35,100 bases of DNA from Chlamydiia bacterium (GTDB lineage Bacteria; Chlamydiota; Chlamydiia; Chlamydiales; 2-12-FULL-49-11): the NCBI GenBank assembly GCA_022601595.1, contig JAJACI010000011.1:1-35100 (forward strand), written 5' to 3'. The notes beneath the pieces are model-generated. The model made no database searches. It saw only the letters and a program-made list of their open reading frames with translations, and was not told the DNA's origin. Positions within the stretch are counted from its first letter, which is position 1. Every line of letters begins with the position of its first letter. Of this stretch, positions 6,540 to 14,696 are shown piece by piece. The translations under genes and the position numbers were made by a program.

Positions 6540-9500
6540 TTAGAATTCGCCGGCGTCCTCTTCGTAGTCGAAGAATTCGCCATCATCGTAGTCGCCATCA
6601 TCATCAGCAGAGCGTACCAGCTCTAAGCCATCTTCGAAATCTTCTACGTTACACTGATCATCGCTAGAGTAGATCTTTTCTTGATTGTCAGTGATTTCTA
6701 CGTGTTCTTTTGATGATCGGATAATATATGGTTTTACAAACATAATTACATTTCTGTTGTCGAAGCTTTTTTCTGTTTTGTTAAAAGCGGCGCCAATCAG
6801 TGGTAGTCCTCCAAGGCAAGGAATTCCTGAAACATTTCTTACGGTACTATTTCTCATGGTTCCGCTGAGTATTAGAAAGTGTCTGTCGGGTACACGTATG
6901 CGTGTAGACATATTTGTTTTTGCAGTACGTATACCATTGATATTTCTAGCATCTACAGAAGTAGAGCTGTCAAGGCCTGTTCCGGTGCCATCTCCCGATT
7001 CTTCAGATAATTCTTGGTCAATCTGTAAGGTGATCATCCCATCGTTTGCAATGTTCGGTGTTATACTTAATGTCACCCCAATATTTCTATATTCCAAGTT
7101 GGCATTGGTAGTTTGTGATAATCCAGAGGTGGTTACCAGGGATCCTGTAAAAGGGACGTTTGAACCAGAGAATATTTTTGCGTTTTGGTTATCTTGTGTC
7201 ACAATTTTTTGTGAAAGGACAACGGTCGTATCACCTTTTGTTTTTAGGGCGTTTAGTAATGACCCGATGGAGCTATAGGATTTTCCGTTGTGGAAGATAA
7301 GATCTCCAATGATTCCCATGTATCCGCCGCCAAGTGGAGGTACAGCCGCGCCTGTTGGGGATATGTTGTTATCGATGCCGTTTAAATTGTTTGCAAAAGG
7401 GATAGCAGGGCTATCTGATTGAGGCTGTAAATTTCCTAGGCTATAGCCTATGTTATTATTAAATGTTCCTTTATTTTGCCAGCTAAGGCCGAATGTCAGC
7501 TCATCGCTTAAAGAGGTGTCAATAACAAGCACTTCGATAAATACTTGGGCAAGAGGTCTATCTATACTTTTTAATAGTTGATCTAATTTATTTAAAATAT
7601 TTGGCGGTCCTGTTGCTATGAGTGAATTGGTTGCCTGTATCCATTGTATAGAGCTTATGGAGTGAATAAGATCTTTGTTACGTACCGCGCCGCCTTCTTG
7701 TGTTTTTAGGTTACTACTAATTTGTTTCATAGCGCTTACAATTTCATCGCCTTCTGAATTCTGAATTTTATAAAGGAGAAATCCTTGTTCAGAGATGGTG
7801 TCTACAGAATCAGTTGCTGCTCCGCCTGTTGCTTCAAGTGTTTCAAGAGTATCAAATTGTTTGAAAAGGGCAATCACTTCTTCTACAGCGCTTTTTTCTC
7901 CCGAGACGATGACGGTATGAGTCTTTTGAACATAGCTTAAATGATCGATCACTTCGGACAGAGCAGCATTCATCATCCCGCTACTTACCAGGTGACCTTC
8001 AAAGCTTTTAATCATCTGAATGAGTTCTGGGCCAGGGATATATTGAGGGATATATATTTGGTACCCTTCAACATGCCTTTTTGCTGTAGGCCCTTGTTTT
8101 TGGGAGCTATCTTTATCATCAAAGTCACCGGTATCAAAGCCGTTAAGCATTTTATTTATCGTGGCAAGGGCCGATGGCGCCCCTACAAATACAAGGCTAT
8201 TACTATTTTTTACATAACGGACAGATTCAATTGCTTTAAATAGCGGTCTATTCTTACTATTTTGCTTTTTTATTTCGCGCGCGATAGATTTTATTTGTGT
8301 CATCAAAGCGTTAGGGGACATAGCTTTTACTTTATACACTAAGATATTGGCTCCAAGAGCACCTGTGGCATTTTCTTCTCTATCTATTTTAGCAAGTATC
8401 GTTTGTAGTTCTTTTATGGCCGTTGAGGTTCCCATAAATTGTATCGATTTTGAATTGGGTACTTGTCTCATAGAATCTACCGTTTTAGCAAGTGCTGAAT
8501 AGCCTGTACTTTGGAAATCTCTGGCATCGGAAACGATCCCTTCAAGCATAGGCTGCAATTTGGTAAAATCTAAAGCGCGCGGCTCGTAAAGAAAGAGAGA
8601 TGGTTCATTTCCTTTATCGCCATGGGACTGTAGGTCTAATTTTTCTAATAAAACATTTAGACGAGTTAAGGCTTCAGGAACACCTGTAAATAGTAATTGC
8701 TCGGCCGATCCGAGTACTTTTACGCTTTCTAAACATGCCATAAAAGAGGGATCGGAAAGTTTAGAAATTTTCAGCTCTTTTGCTGTTTCTAAAACCACCT
8801 GTTTAAGCTGGCAGGCATCGGTATTTTTTGGAGTAAAGACAATAAATTCGGTAGCAGGAGGAGCTTGGGTGAGCACCTCTTGGGAGTTGGATGTGGTAAC
8901 GTCTAATGATGGTAAGATCTCCGAGAGCTCTTGTAGAGATTTTGTCGTTCCTACAAAGAACAAAGAGTGACTTGCTTTTATCCATCGTAATGAGGAAATA
9001 GTTTTGATTAGATTTTTATTCGGATAGTCGTTATTTTTTAGATATTTCTTCAATGTCTCTAAAGAATCACGCAGTAGCTCTTCGGAAGCATTTTTTATGT
9101 TATACAAATAGAAATGAGAGATACCTGTTTTAGAGATATCCACATCGTATGAGGATAATATAGTATTTAAAAGGGTAACAAGCTCAGGGCGAGTGTCTGG
9201 CGGGACTACAAATAAAATAGAATTGAGATCAGGGATAGGTTTGGCATTTGCTAATACGTGAAGGAGCACTTGATTAGGGTAGGCACTCTCTTTTAGGTTT
9301 TCTGAAATTTCTTTGATTACCTTTACCAGCTCGATGCTATTCATCCCTTTGGGATCAAATAGAAAGAAGGAGGCATTTTGCGACCCTAGAAAGGTGTTAC
9401 TAGTATCTATATTTTGTAGTAACCCTTCCATTAAAGCAAGATTTTCTGGTTTTCCTACAAAAACTAGAGAATGAGTAGACCTTACATATGCAGCATGTTC

Positions 9501-10469
9501 AATCATGTATTTTAGAGACTTGGCATCGAGACCTTGATCTTTGGATTCTTGAATGATTTTATCTAACGTGGAGAGGATCATCTCACGTGATTTATGCTTT
9601 AAAGGATAGATAAGGACGTTGGAGTTAGAGATTTTTTCTTTTTTAACCGGAACCAGCTTGCCTTTGACATAATGGTGAGAGCCCATTTCAGCCATAGAGG
9701 TATTATTATCCAGCTCTTCTAAAAGACTCAGCGTCTTGTCAATGAGAAATGGCGTAGAGATGATATATACGGTATTGGTATCTGGTTGTGCTACTATTTC
9801 TAAAGTAGTATTCTCTGTTAGGGGTTTCATTATCTTTTGAGCAAAAACTTGGAGCTCTAAAGCCTTAATGTGTACCGCTGAATAGGAATCTATATCATAA
9901 GGAGTCTCCGGCATATCCAAACTTTTTAGCAGCTGCTCAACGGTTGCTATGCTTGAGGGAACATCTGTGATGATAATTTGCCTTGTATCTAGCGATACCT
10001 CTATCATAGAACCGGTAGATAAGAGGGGAGTTAACAACGCTGCTATATTTGTAGGATTTCCTCTGTGAATCTTAAAAACCCTGGTTATGATTGCGGGCAT
10101 TTCTCCTTTTAAAGGATTTTCACTAGAGATAACGGTAGGGATTTGCTTGATAGCGGGGTTTTTATGAATAATTAAATTATTTCCCTCTTCTATAAGAGAC
10201 AAATTGTGAATCCTAAGAATCTGTACGAGAGCACTTTTTACATTATCAAGAGACGTTTCCTTATCCGAAACAAAGGTGACATTAAAGGCTACTTCACTCT
10301 CATTATAAATGAGGTTTAAATTGCCAATTTTACTGATAAAGTTTAGAACTTGCTTTAATTCTACATTCTCAAAATTAATGGTATAGCCTTTTTCTGTCGC
10401 AGAAGCAGGCGCACTAAAAAGAGAAAATGCCATTAACAGACTTAAGGTGAACAACTTTAATTTAGACAT
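6540..10469 (-). CDS. sctC: T3SS outer-membrane secretin SctC (CdsC) with extended periplasmic neck
   Basis: SctC forms the outer-membrane ring of the injectisome. The 1309-aa protein has a signal peptide (1-25), an N0 domain (about 28-105), two N1-type ring-building domains (about 125-255), then eight tandem modules of 72-78 residues (about 284-970). The secretin channel follows (about 971-1250), including VTLSITPNIANDGMITLQID and IPCLGGLPLIGAAF. A very acidic tail (EDFEDGLE, DDDGDYDDGEFFDYEED) ends it. C. trachomatis CdsC is about 920 aa as I recall, so the excess comes from the modules. It has its own promoter and terminator and is separated from pkn5 by three genes. No strong ribosome binding site precedes the ATG. 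Confidence 0.95.
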   Translation of the reverse strand: MSKLKLFTLSLLMAFSLFSAPASATEKGYTINFENVELKQVLNFISKIGNLNLIYNESEVAFNVTFVSDKETSLDNVKSALVQILRIHNLSLIEEGNNLIIHKNPAIKQIPTVISSENPLKGEMPAIITRVFKIHRGNPTNIAALLTPLLSTGSMIEVSLDTRQIIITDVPSSIATVEQLLKSLDMPETPYDIDSYSAVHIKALELQVFAQKIMKPLTENTTLEIVAQPDTNTVYIISTPFLIDKTLSLLEELDNNTSMAEMGSHHYVKGKLVPVKKEKISNSNVLIYPLKHKSREMILSTLDKIIQESKDQGLDAKSLKYMIEHAAYVRSTHSLVFVGKPENLALMEGLLQNIDTSNTFLGSQNASFFLFDPKGMNSIELVKVIKEISENLKESAYPNQVLLHVLANAKPIPDLNSILFVVPPDTRPELVTLLNTILSSYDVDISKTGISHFYLYNIKNASEELLRDSLETLKKYLKNNDYPNKNLIKTISSLRWIKASHSLFFVGTTKSLQELSEILPSLDVTTSNSQEVLTQAPPATEFIVFTPKNTDACQLKQVVLETAKELKISKLSDPSFMACLESVKVLGSAEQLLFTGVPEALTRLNVLLEKLDLQSHGDKGNEPSLFLYEPRALDFTKLQPMLEGIVSDARDFQSTGYSALAKTVDSMRQVPNSKSIQFMGTSTAIKELQTILAKIDREENATGALGANILVYKVKAMSPNALMTQIKSIAREIKKQNSKNRPLFKAIESVRYVKNSNSLVFVGAPSALATINKMLNGFDTGDFDDKDSSQKQGPTAKRHVEGYQIYIPQYIPGPELIQMIKSFEGHLVSSGMMNAALSEVIDHLSYVQKTHTVIVSGEKSAVEEVIALFKQFDTLETLEATGGAATDSVDTISEQGFLLYKIQNSEGDEIVSAMKQISSNLKTQEGGAVRNKDLIHSISSIQWIQATNSLIATGPPNILNKLDQLLKSIDRPLAQVFIEVLVIDTSLSDELTFGLSWQNKGTFNNNIGYSLGNLQPQSDSPAIPFANNLNGIDNNISPTGAAVPPLGGGYMGIIGDLIFHNGKSYSSIGSLLNALKTKGDTTVVLSQKIVTQDNQNAKIFSGSNVPFTGSLVTTSGLSQTTNANLEYRNIGVTLSITPNIANDGMITLQIDQELSEESGDGTGTGLDSSTSVDARNINGIRTAKTNMSTRIRVPDRHFLILSGTMRNSTVRNVSGIPCLGGLPLIGAAFNKTEKSFDNRNVIMFVKPYIIRSSKEHVEITDNQEKIYSSDDQCNVEDFEDGLELVRSADDDGDYDDGEFFDYEEDAGEF
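7560..9620 (-). repeat. eight tandem ring-building modules inside sctC
   Basis: Modules start near residues 284, 365, 451, 542, 623, 707, 802 and 896 of SctC. Each follows the plan [LIVF]-Y/F-x-[PL]-[KR], about 20 residues of helix, a second helix, then SLxFVG or an equivalent, then a helix ending LLxxLD. The copies are diverged at DNA level, so the expansion is old. Confidence 0.8.
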
Positions 10470-10510
10470 TGGATATAAATACTTAAGTTTTATTAAAATA
10501 GTAATTTTTG

Positions 10511-10539
10511 ATCCTAACTAATTTCTATAATCATTGCAA
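10511..10539 (-). promoter_or_regulatory. candidate sctC promoter (TTGCAA-17-TAGGAT)
   Basis: Read on the minus strand, TTGCAA (10539-10534) is followed after 17 bp by TAGGAT (10516-10511). The -10 box is 41 bp from the sctC start. It lies in the 151-bp divergent gap shared with the plus-strand gene at 10621. Confidence 0.4.
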
Positions 10540-10620
10540 CAAATTTTAGAATTCTTATTTTTCTTTATTTAATACCCACAAAGTTCTATATAAAAAATAA
10601 AGATTGAATAAAGAGGGGAT

Positions 10621-10890
10621 ATGGCAAGGCGTAGTAGGAGACGAAGAAGAAGAAAGCTCTCCATGAGAGAGCGTAAGAAGAAAATGCTTAAAAGCAGTGA
10701 ATGGATTTTACTGGGCGTTTTATTTGTGGGTCTTGCCGAAGCTGTGGTAAAACATTACGGGATCACTTGGAGGTATCTACCTTACGCTTTTGCTGTGTGC
10801 GGCATTGTTGGAGTTCGCATCCTTTTATCCTTTCTAAGAATCTTCACAAGAGGAATGAACTCCTTCCTAGACTCCATCAAAGACCCTTAA
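10621..10890 (+). CDS. small Arg-rich membrane protein, 89 aa
   Basis: The ATG follows GAGGGGAT, a good ribosome binding site. The first 25 residues are extremely basic (RRSRRRRRRK, then RERKKKMLK). One clear membrane segment follows (about 27-43, WILLGVLFVGLAEAV) and a second (about 54-72, YAFAVCGIVGVRILLSFL). By the positive-inside rule the Arg cluster should be cytoplasmic, where it could bind nucleic acid or acidic lipid. The gene is divergent from sctC and converges on the 476-aa module protein; the two stop codons overlap in TTAA (10887-10890). I do not recognise the family. It breaks the pkn5-sctC linkage seen in Chlamydia. Confidence 0.7.
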   Translation: MARRSRRRRRRKLSMRERKKKMLKSSEWILLGVLFVGLAEAVVKHYGITWRYLPYAFAVCGIVGVRILLSFLRIFTRGMNSFLDSIKDP

Positions 10891-12317
10891 GACCTTTGTA
10901 ATCTTTTGAGAATCCTTTCTGTTTTTTTTATTTCAGCGCTAAGTCTTTTATGTTTTCGCTTATTTGCTTTATTTAGAGATTGAAGAGCCTTTCTGCTGGT
11001 TTGCAAAGGTATGGTTATTCTATTTTTTAGTGATTTATTACGGAGGGAGTTTTTTCCAAAAGCTTTTTTCATGGTAGAAAAAACCTGCCTAGCTTTTTTA
11101 AGTACTCTAGTGGTCTTCTTTTGAATGTGAATCAAAGCTCTTGCGGGGCTGGAGGGGCGCGTCTTCGTGGTCTTTCTCTTCGTAGTTCTGCTTACTTTAG
11201 GTGCAGTAAATGATCGAATCACATTTGCGGCTTTTGTAATTTGTAAAGAGAGTCGATTATGTTTAGCTTTATATTCTTTACTGCGAGTGCTTAAAAGGTT
11301 TTCCTTTGTGGTAATTGCCTTTTTTAGAGTTTTGTATTGTTCGGCTAGAAATTGTATTTTATCCAATAAATAGGTTTTCTCCGAACCTTGTTTCATCGCT
11401 TTTAATGCGGTATGGTGGCTTTTGAGGCTCTCCTTCATCTTCTTAAGTTCTTGTTTATCCGCTTGTAAAGGGATTGCGACTCTATTCAATAAAGTGTCAT
11501 ATCCCTCGGTGTTTTTTATAAGAGCTTTTTTTGAGAGAGAATAAATCTTTTGGGCTTTTTTTACCCTTTGTGTGGTATTGCCTTTTAGATGCTTTACCTT
11601 TGGCGAAGTATTTAAGGAACGGGATTTTTTTATCTTTTTTGTAGTGCTTTTGGTAGGATTGCTTGTTGCCCTTACATGTTTTCCAAATCTCTTGATAACA
11701 CTTTCTATTTTAGCAAGTTGTGCTGTATACTTTATGTATTTTATATTGTGCGCTTTATTGGTTATTGTAAGGAGCTTTTCTTGGGAGGCGATATGAACTT
11801 TTACAGCCTTCACGCTATTGATTAGTATTTTGGTTCTTCGTAATAAAAGTTGTTTTTTTTTCTCTATGGACTTTGTTTTTGCTTGTAGTTTTTTTGTTTT
11901 TTTCATGAGAAGTTTTGTTTCAGAGAGCAGTTGCCTTTTTTCTTCGCCCTCTTTAAGCCCTTCAAGAGTAGTGAGTTTTACCTCTAGTTCTTTCTTCATA
12001 CTCTTAATGGCTGTATGATTTTTCCCTATTTCATTTTTCATCCCTTTAAGATTTTTGTGATTCTCCCTTAAGTTCTTTTTGAGCTCTTTAAAGCGCTTCT
12101 TATTGCCTTGTAAGGTAGTGGTGATCCTCCCTTTTAATGAGCTATAGTCCTTAACCTCTTTTAGCACAGAGCTTCTTATATTCGTATATACGGCAGTAGC
12201 TTTTATAAGCTTTTCTCTCGCCTTGCCTTTAATATGTATCACTTTAGTGACCGAGTCAGGGCTAGGTGTTTTTCTAGACTCGCTATTCTGTGGCCTTGAA
12301 GGTCTGTTCACATTCAT
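10887..12317 (-). CDS. basic helical protein with three tandem modules, 476 aa
   Basis: I do not recognise the family. The protein is very rich in Lys and predicted helical throughout. Three modules can be aligned, starting at VIHIKGKAREKLIKA (about residue 26), VKHLKGNTTQRVKKA (about 241) and LIHIQKKTTRVLKKA (about 395). Each runs through a tyrosine- or phenylalanine-containing helix, a [LN]xxR[IV]xxxLQ motif, and a K-rich coiled coil with HxALKxMK or similar. The first 40 residues are almost identical to those of the neighbouring 162-aa protein, which holds one module. Both lie directly downstream of pkn5 in the T3SS direction, so they could be substrates, chaperones or structural accessories. 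No signal peptide or membrane segment. Confidence 0.8.
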   Translation of the reverse strand: MNVNRPSRPQNSESRKTPSPDSVTKVIHIKGKAREKLIKATAVYTNIRSSVLKEVKDYSSLKGRITTTLQGNKKRFKELKKNLRENHKNLKGMKNEIGKNHTAIKSMKKELEVKLTTLEGLKEGEEKRQLLSETKLLMKKTKKLQAKTKSIEKKKQLLLRRTKILINSVKAVKVHIASQEKLLTITNKAHNIKYIKYTAQLAKIESVIKRFGKHVRATSNPTKSTTKKIKKSRSLNTSPKVKHLKGNTTQRVKKAQKIYSLSKKALIKNTEGYDTLLNRVAIPLQADKQELKKMKESLKSHHTALKAMKQGSEKTYLLDKIQFLAEQYKTLKKAITTKENLLSTRSKEYKAKHNRLSLQITKAANVIRSFTAPKVSRTTKRKTTKTRPSSPARALIHIQKKTTRVLKKARQVFSTMKKAFGKNSLRNKSLKNRITIPLQTSRKALQSLNKANKRKHKRLSAEIKKTERILKRLQRS

Positions 12318-12337
12318 AATTACGCTTCCTAAGATGA

Positions 12338-12826
12338 TTAGTTGCCCTTTATGCTCTTCCCAAATTTTCTCATAAAATCTTCTATTTTAGTAAGTTGACC
12401 GGTGTATTTTTGAAATTGTGCATCATGCGCAGTTCCTGTTGTTTTTAGTAGATTTTCTTGATTTTTTATCAATGTATTGATTTTATCTAGTTTCTGTAAT
12501 AGTAGTTTGCTTCTTTTCATAAGTTGTTTTTTAGCAGGACCATCTTTCATGGCTTTAATGTTAGCTTTGTTTTTATTTAGGGTTTGGAGGGTTGTTTTTT
12601 TTTGCTCTTTATGGGTGTGTAAGGTCACGGCGATCCTCCCTTTTAATGCACTGTAGTCACTGATCTCTCTTGTGAGAGAGCTTTGTATACGAGTGTATAG
12701 GTTAGTAGCTTTTATAAGCTTTTCTCTCGCCTTGCCTTTAATATGTATCACTTTAGTGACCGAGTCAGGGCTGGGTGTTTTTCTAGACTCGCTATTCTGC
12801 GGTCTTAAAGGTCCGTTTACGTCCAT
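12338..12826 (-). CDS. basic helical one-module protein, 162 aa, paralogue of the 476-aa protein
   Basis: The ATG at 12826 follows AAAGAGG. The N-terminus up to about residue 41 (SRKTPSPDSVTKVIHIKGKA at its centre) differs from the next gene at only a few positions, in DNA as well as protein, which marks a recent tandem duplication. A single helical module with YTRIQSS, YSALKGRIAVTLH and a Lys-rich coil follows. It ends 20 bp before the 476-aa gene, so the two are co-transcribed. A Ser/Thr/Pro-rich N-terminus before a helical body fits a T3SS export signal, but this is inference. Function unknown. Confidence 0.8.
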   Translation of the reverse strand: MDVNGPLRPQNSESRKTPSPDSVTKVIHIKGKAREKLIKATNLYTRIQSSLTREISDYSALKGRIAVTLHTHKEQKKTTLQTLNKNKANIKAMKDGPAKKQLMKRSKLLLQKLDKINTLIKNQENLLKTTGTAHDAQFQKYTGQLTKIEDFMRKFGKSIKGN

Positions 12827-12852
12827 TATTATACCTCTTTTATAGTTAGAGG

Positions 12853-12867
12853 TTAATCATGGATTAA
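12853..12867. promoter_or_regulatory. short inverted repeat upstream of the module-protein pair
   Basis: TTAATC-ATG-GATTAA (6-bp arms, 3-bp centre) lies in the only real gap (59 bp) between pkn5 and the 162-aa gene. It could be an operator or a weak processing site. No clear promoter boxes accompany it. Confidence 0.25.
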
Positions 12868-12885
12868 TAATAGTAAATATATATT

Positions 12886-14457
12886 TTAGAGTTTAAAGAT
12901 CGAGAGGGTAAAGTTCTGAGCGTTAGAGAGATCTTTGTTCTCCAAGGTATTGAATAACAGACGTGCCATGGCGCCGCTTTCTGTGTGCCTGTTGTGGATG
13001 AGTGTATCTACGGTTGTTTTTTCGATCTCTCCTTTTGTTTCATCATCAAGGCCGGCATGGGAAAAGGAGTGAATAAAGCATATATCTCCTGGCCCGAAGG
13101 TGTCGCTTGTAGGAAAAAATTCGCTGTCTAGAAAGGAGCCTATAGGAGGCGTTCTACCTAATAGGAGCCTTGGCATAGAGCCTTTTGACGTAAGGTGGTA
13201 TATGCTCTCTTCCATGGAGGTGATATGCTCTATCGTCTCATTTTTGGGGTTTATATGGAGGAGGGTGGTGAGTATGCCTTTATGCAGCTTATCGTGAAAG
13301 AGCAGCTCATTTAACGAGGTGGCAAAGCTACTTAGGGAGAAGGTTTTACCCTCTATTGAGTGAAGATATGGATTAAGAAGGGCATGGGTTATCCCTCTAA
13401 TATTAATGATAGGCAGGTATGATTGAGGGTTTTCGGTATCAGTATTTGCTAGCAGGATAAAATAGGAGCCATCCATAAGATGAAAAAATTCATAGTAAAG
13501 GGAGGGATAGGGGTGGTTCTCTGTTTTAGTAAGCCCAATTTCTAGATCTTCATATTTAGGCATAGTTTCTGGTAAAAGCTCTTTTTGAAGCAAGGAAAGA
13601 GCTGCAGAGTGGTTACCGGTGTCTTCAGATGTTCTTAGATAGGTAGATATCTCTGTGATAAAGTCTACAATGTCAGCTGTTCTCTCTTGATGATTTGGAT
13701 GGAGTGCTTTTTCTAGGATTTTTCCCATCCTTTTATCTACTAAAGAGAGGTTGATTTTACCAGAGGAGAGCACGCCGGTGAGCATTTCATAGGTGATTAC
13801 TGCAAGGGAGTAGATGTCGGTGTTATAGTGTACGGTATCTGGATTTTCTTTCTGCTCAGGGCTCATATAGCTTGGGGTGCCGATGATTGCATTTTTTTGT
13901 GATCCTGGGATTTTTCTGCTTTTGCTTTGTAATTCAGCGATGCCAAAATCAATGAGCTTTACGCCACCATCTTCTGTTATCAAGATATTTTCAGGCTTTA
14001 GATCTCTGTGTATAATTTTATGTGTATGAAGGTGAAGGAGGGCGTGGGAGACTTTTAGTACGATTTCCAAAGAGCGATTTTTTGAAAAAGTCTTATCGAT
14101 GATTAGCTGCGGGAGGGAGATACCGTGGATATATTCCATCGCTATGTAGAGACCTTTTTCCCATTTACCTGACTCATAGACAGTGACAATATTTTCATGA
14201 GCTGTCTTTTCTATAATTTCTATCTCTTGTAAAAATCTATCGATCAATTCTTTTTTTTCGGCAAGATTTGGCGCGAGGATTTTTACTGCCACCAGACGGT
14301 CATTTTCACTATCGTGTGCTAGGTATAAATAGCTCATCGCTCCTTTGTTAAGGAGGGCCTCTATCTTATATTTCCCAATATGAGAAATGTCAGGAGGAGG
14401 GGAGGGGCTCTTGAAGGTAGGGAGCGTTTCCCTATGCTGCATTTCTGTTTTATCCAT
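12886..14457 (-). CDS. pkn5: T3SS-linked Ser/Thr protein kinase Pkn5 with PPM/SpoIIE-like C-terminal domain
   Basis: Residues 28-275 form a Hanks-type kinase: NKGAMSYLYLA (P-loop), VAVK with Lys59, HRDLKPEN (150-157), DFG (170-172) and GTPSYMSPEQ (193-202). All key residues are present. Residues from about 320 to 523 resemble a PPM/SpoIIE phosphatase fold: LHINPKNETIEHITS, then SMPRLLLGRTPPIGSFL, then FGPGDICFIHSFSHAGLDDE, which matches the PGDxxxLYTDGxxE element with the metal-binding Asp lost. The first DxxGHG motif is also absent, so this half is probably a pseudophosphatase. Only 2 bp separate it from sctQ. In Chlamydia Pkn5 is a reported T3SS substrate, from memory. Confidence 0.9.
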   Translation of the reverse strand: MDKTEMQHRETLPTFKSPSPPPDISHIGKYKIEALLNKGAMSYLYLAHDSENDRLVAVKILAPNLAEKKELIDRFLQEIEIIEKTAHENIVTVYESGKWEKGLYIAMEYIHGISLPQLIIDKTFSKNRSLEIVLKVSHALLHLHTHKIIHRDLKPENILITEDGGVKLIDFGIAELQSKSRKIPGSQKNAIIGTPSYMSPEQKENPDTVHYNTDIYSLAVITYEMLTGVLSSGKINLSLVDKRMGKILEKALHPNHQERTADIVDFITEISTYLRTSEDTGNHSAALSLLQKELLPETMPKYEDLEIGLTKTENHPYPSLYYEFFHLMDGSYFILLANTDTENPQSYLPIINIRGITHALLNPYLHSIEGKTFSLSSFATSLNELLFHDKLHKGILTTLLHINPKNETIEHITSMEESIYHLTSKGSMPRLLLGRTPPIGSFLDSEFFPTSDTFGPGDICFIHSFSHAGLDDETKGEIEKTTVDTLIHNRHTESGAMARLLFNTLENKDLSNAQNFTLSIFKL

Positions 14458-14459
14458 AT

Positions 14460-14696
14460 TTACTTATACAGTTCTGTTACTTTTATGCCGATGGTATCAC
14501 CTATTTCTATAATTTCCCCTGTACCAACAGATTTTCCTGAGATAACAAGATTTACATGACGGGGATTGATTTTAATAGGGAGTTTATAGCCGGGGGTAAT
14601 TTTTTTAAGCTCTTCTAGCGAAAGGGAAAATCTTGCAATTTCCATATTCATAGTAAGAGATACACCTGATAGAGTTGTTTTTTCAGGGGCAAGCAT
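14460..14696 (-). other. possible internal translation start giving a 78-aa SctQ-C
   Basis: Met328 of SctQ (ATG at 14696) is preceded by GGGGA seven bases upstream, with a further GAGGAAGG behind it. Translation from here would give 78 residues carrying exactly the C-terminal SpoA domain. SctQ proteins of Yersinia (YscQ-C) and others make such a fragment by internal initiation. Here it is an inference from position and Shine-Dalgarno only. Confidence 0.35.

Noticed and set aside
6685..7278. 197-codon plus-strand frame inside sctC
   Set aside because: It is antisense to the conserved secretin domain and has no ribosome binding site or recognisable content.
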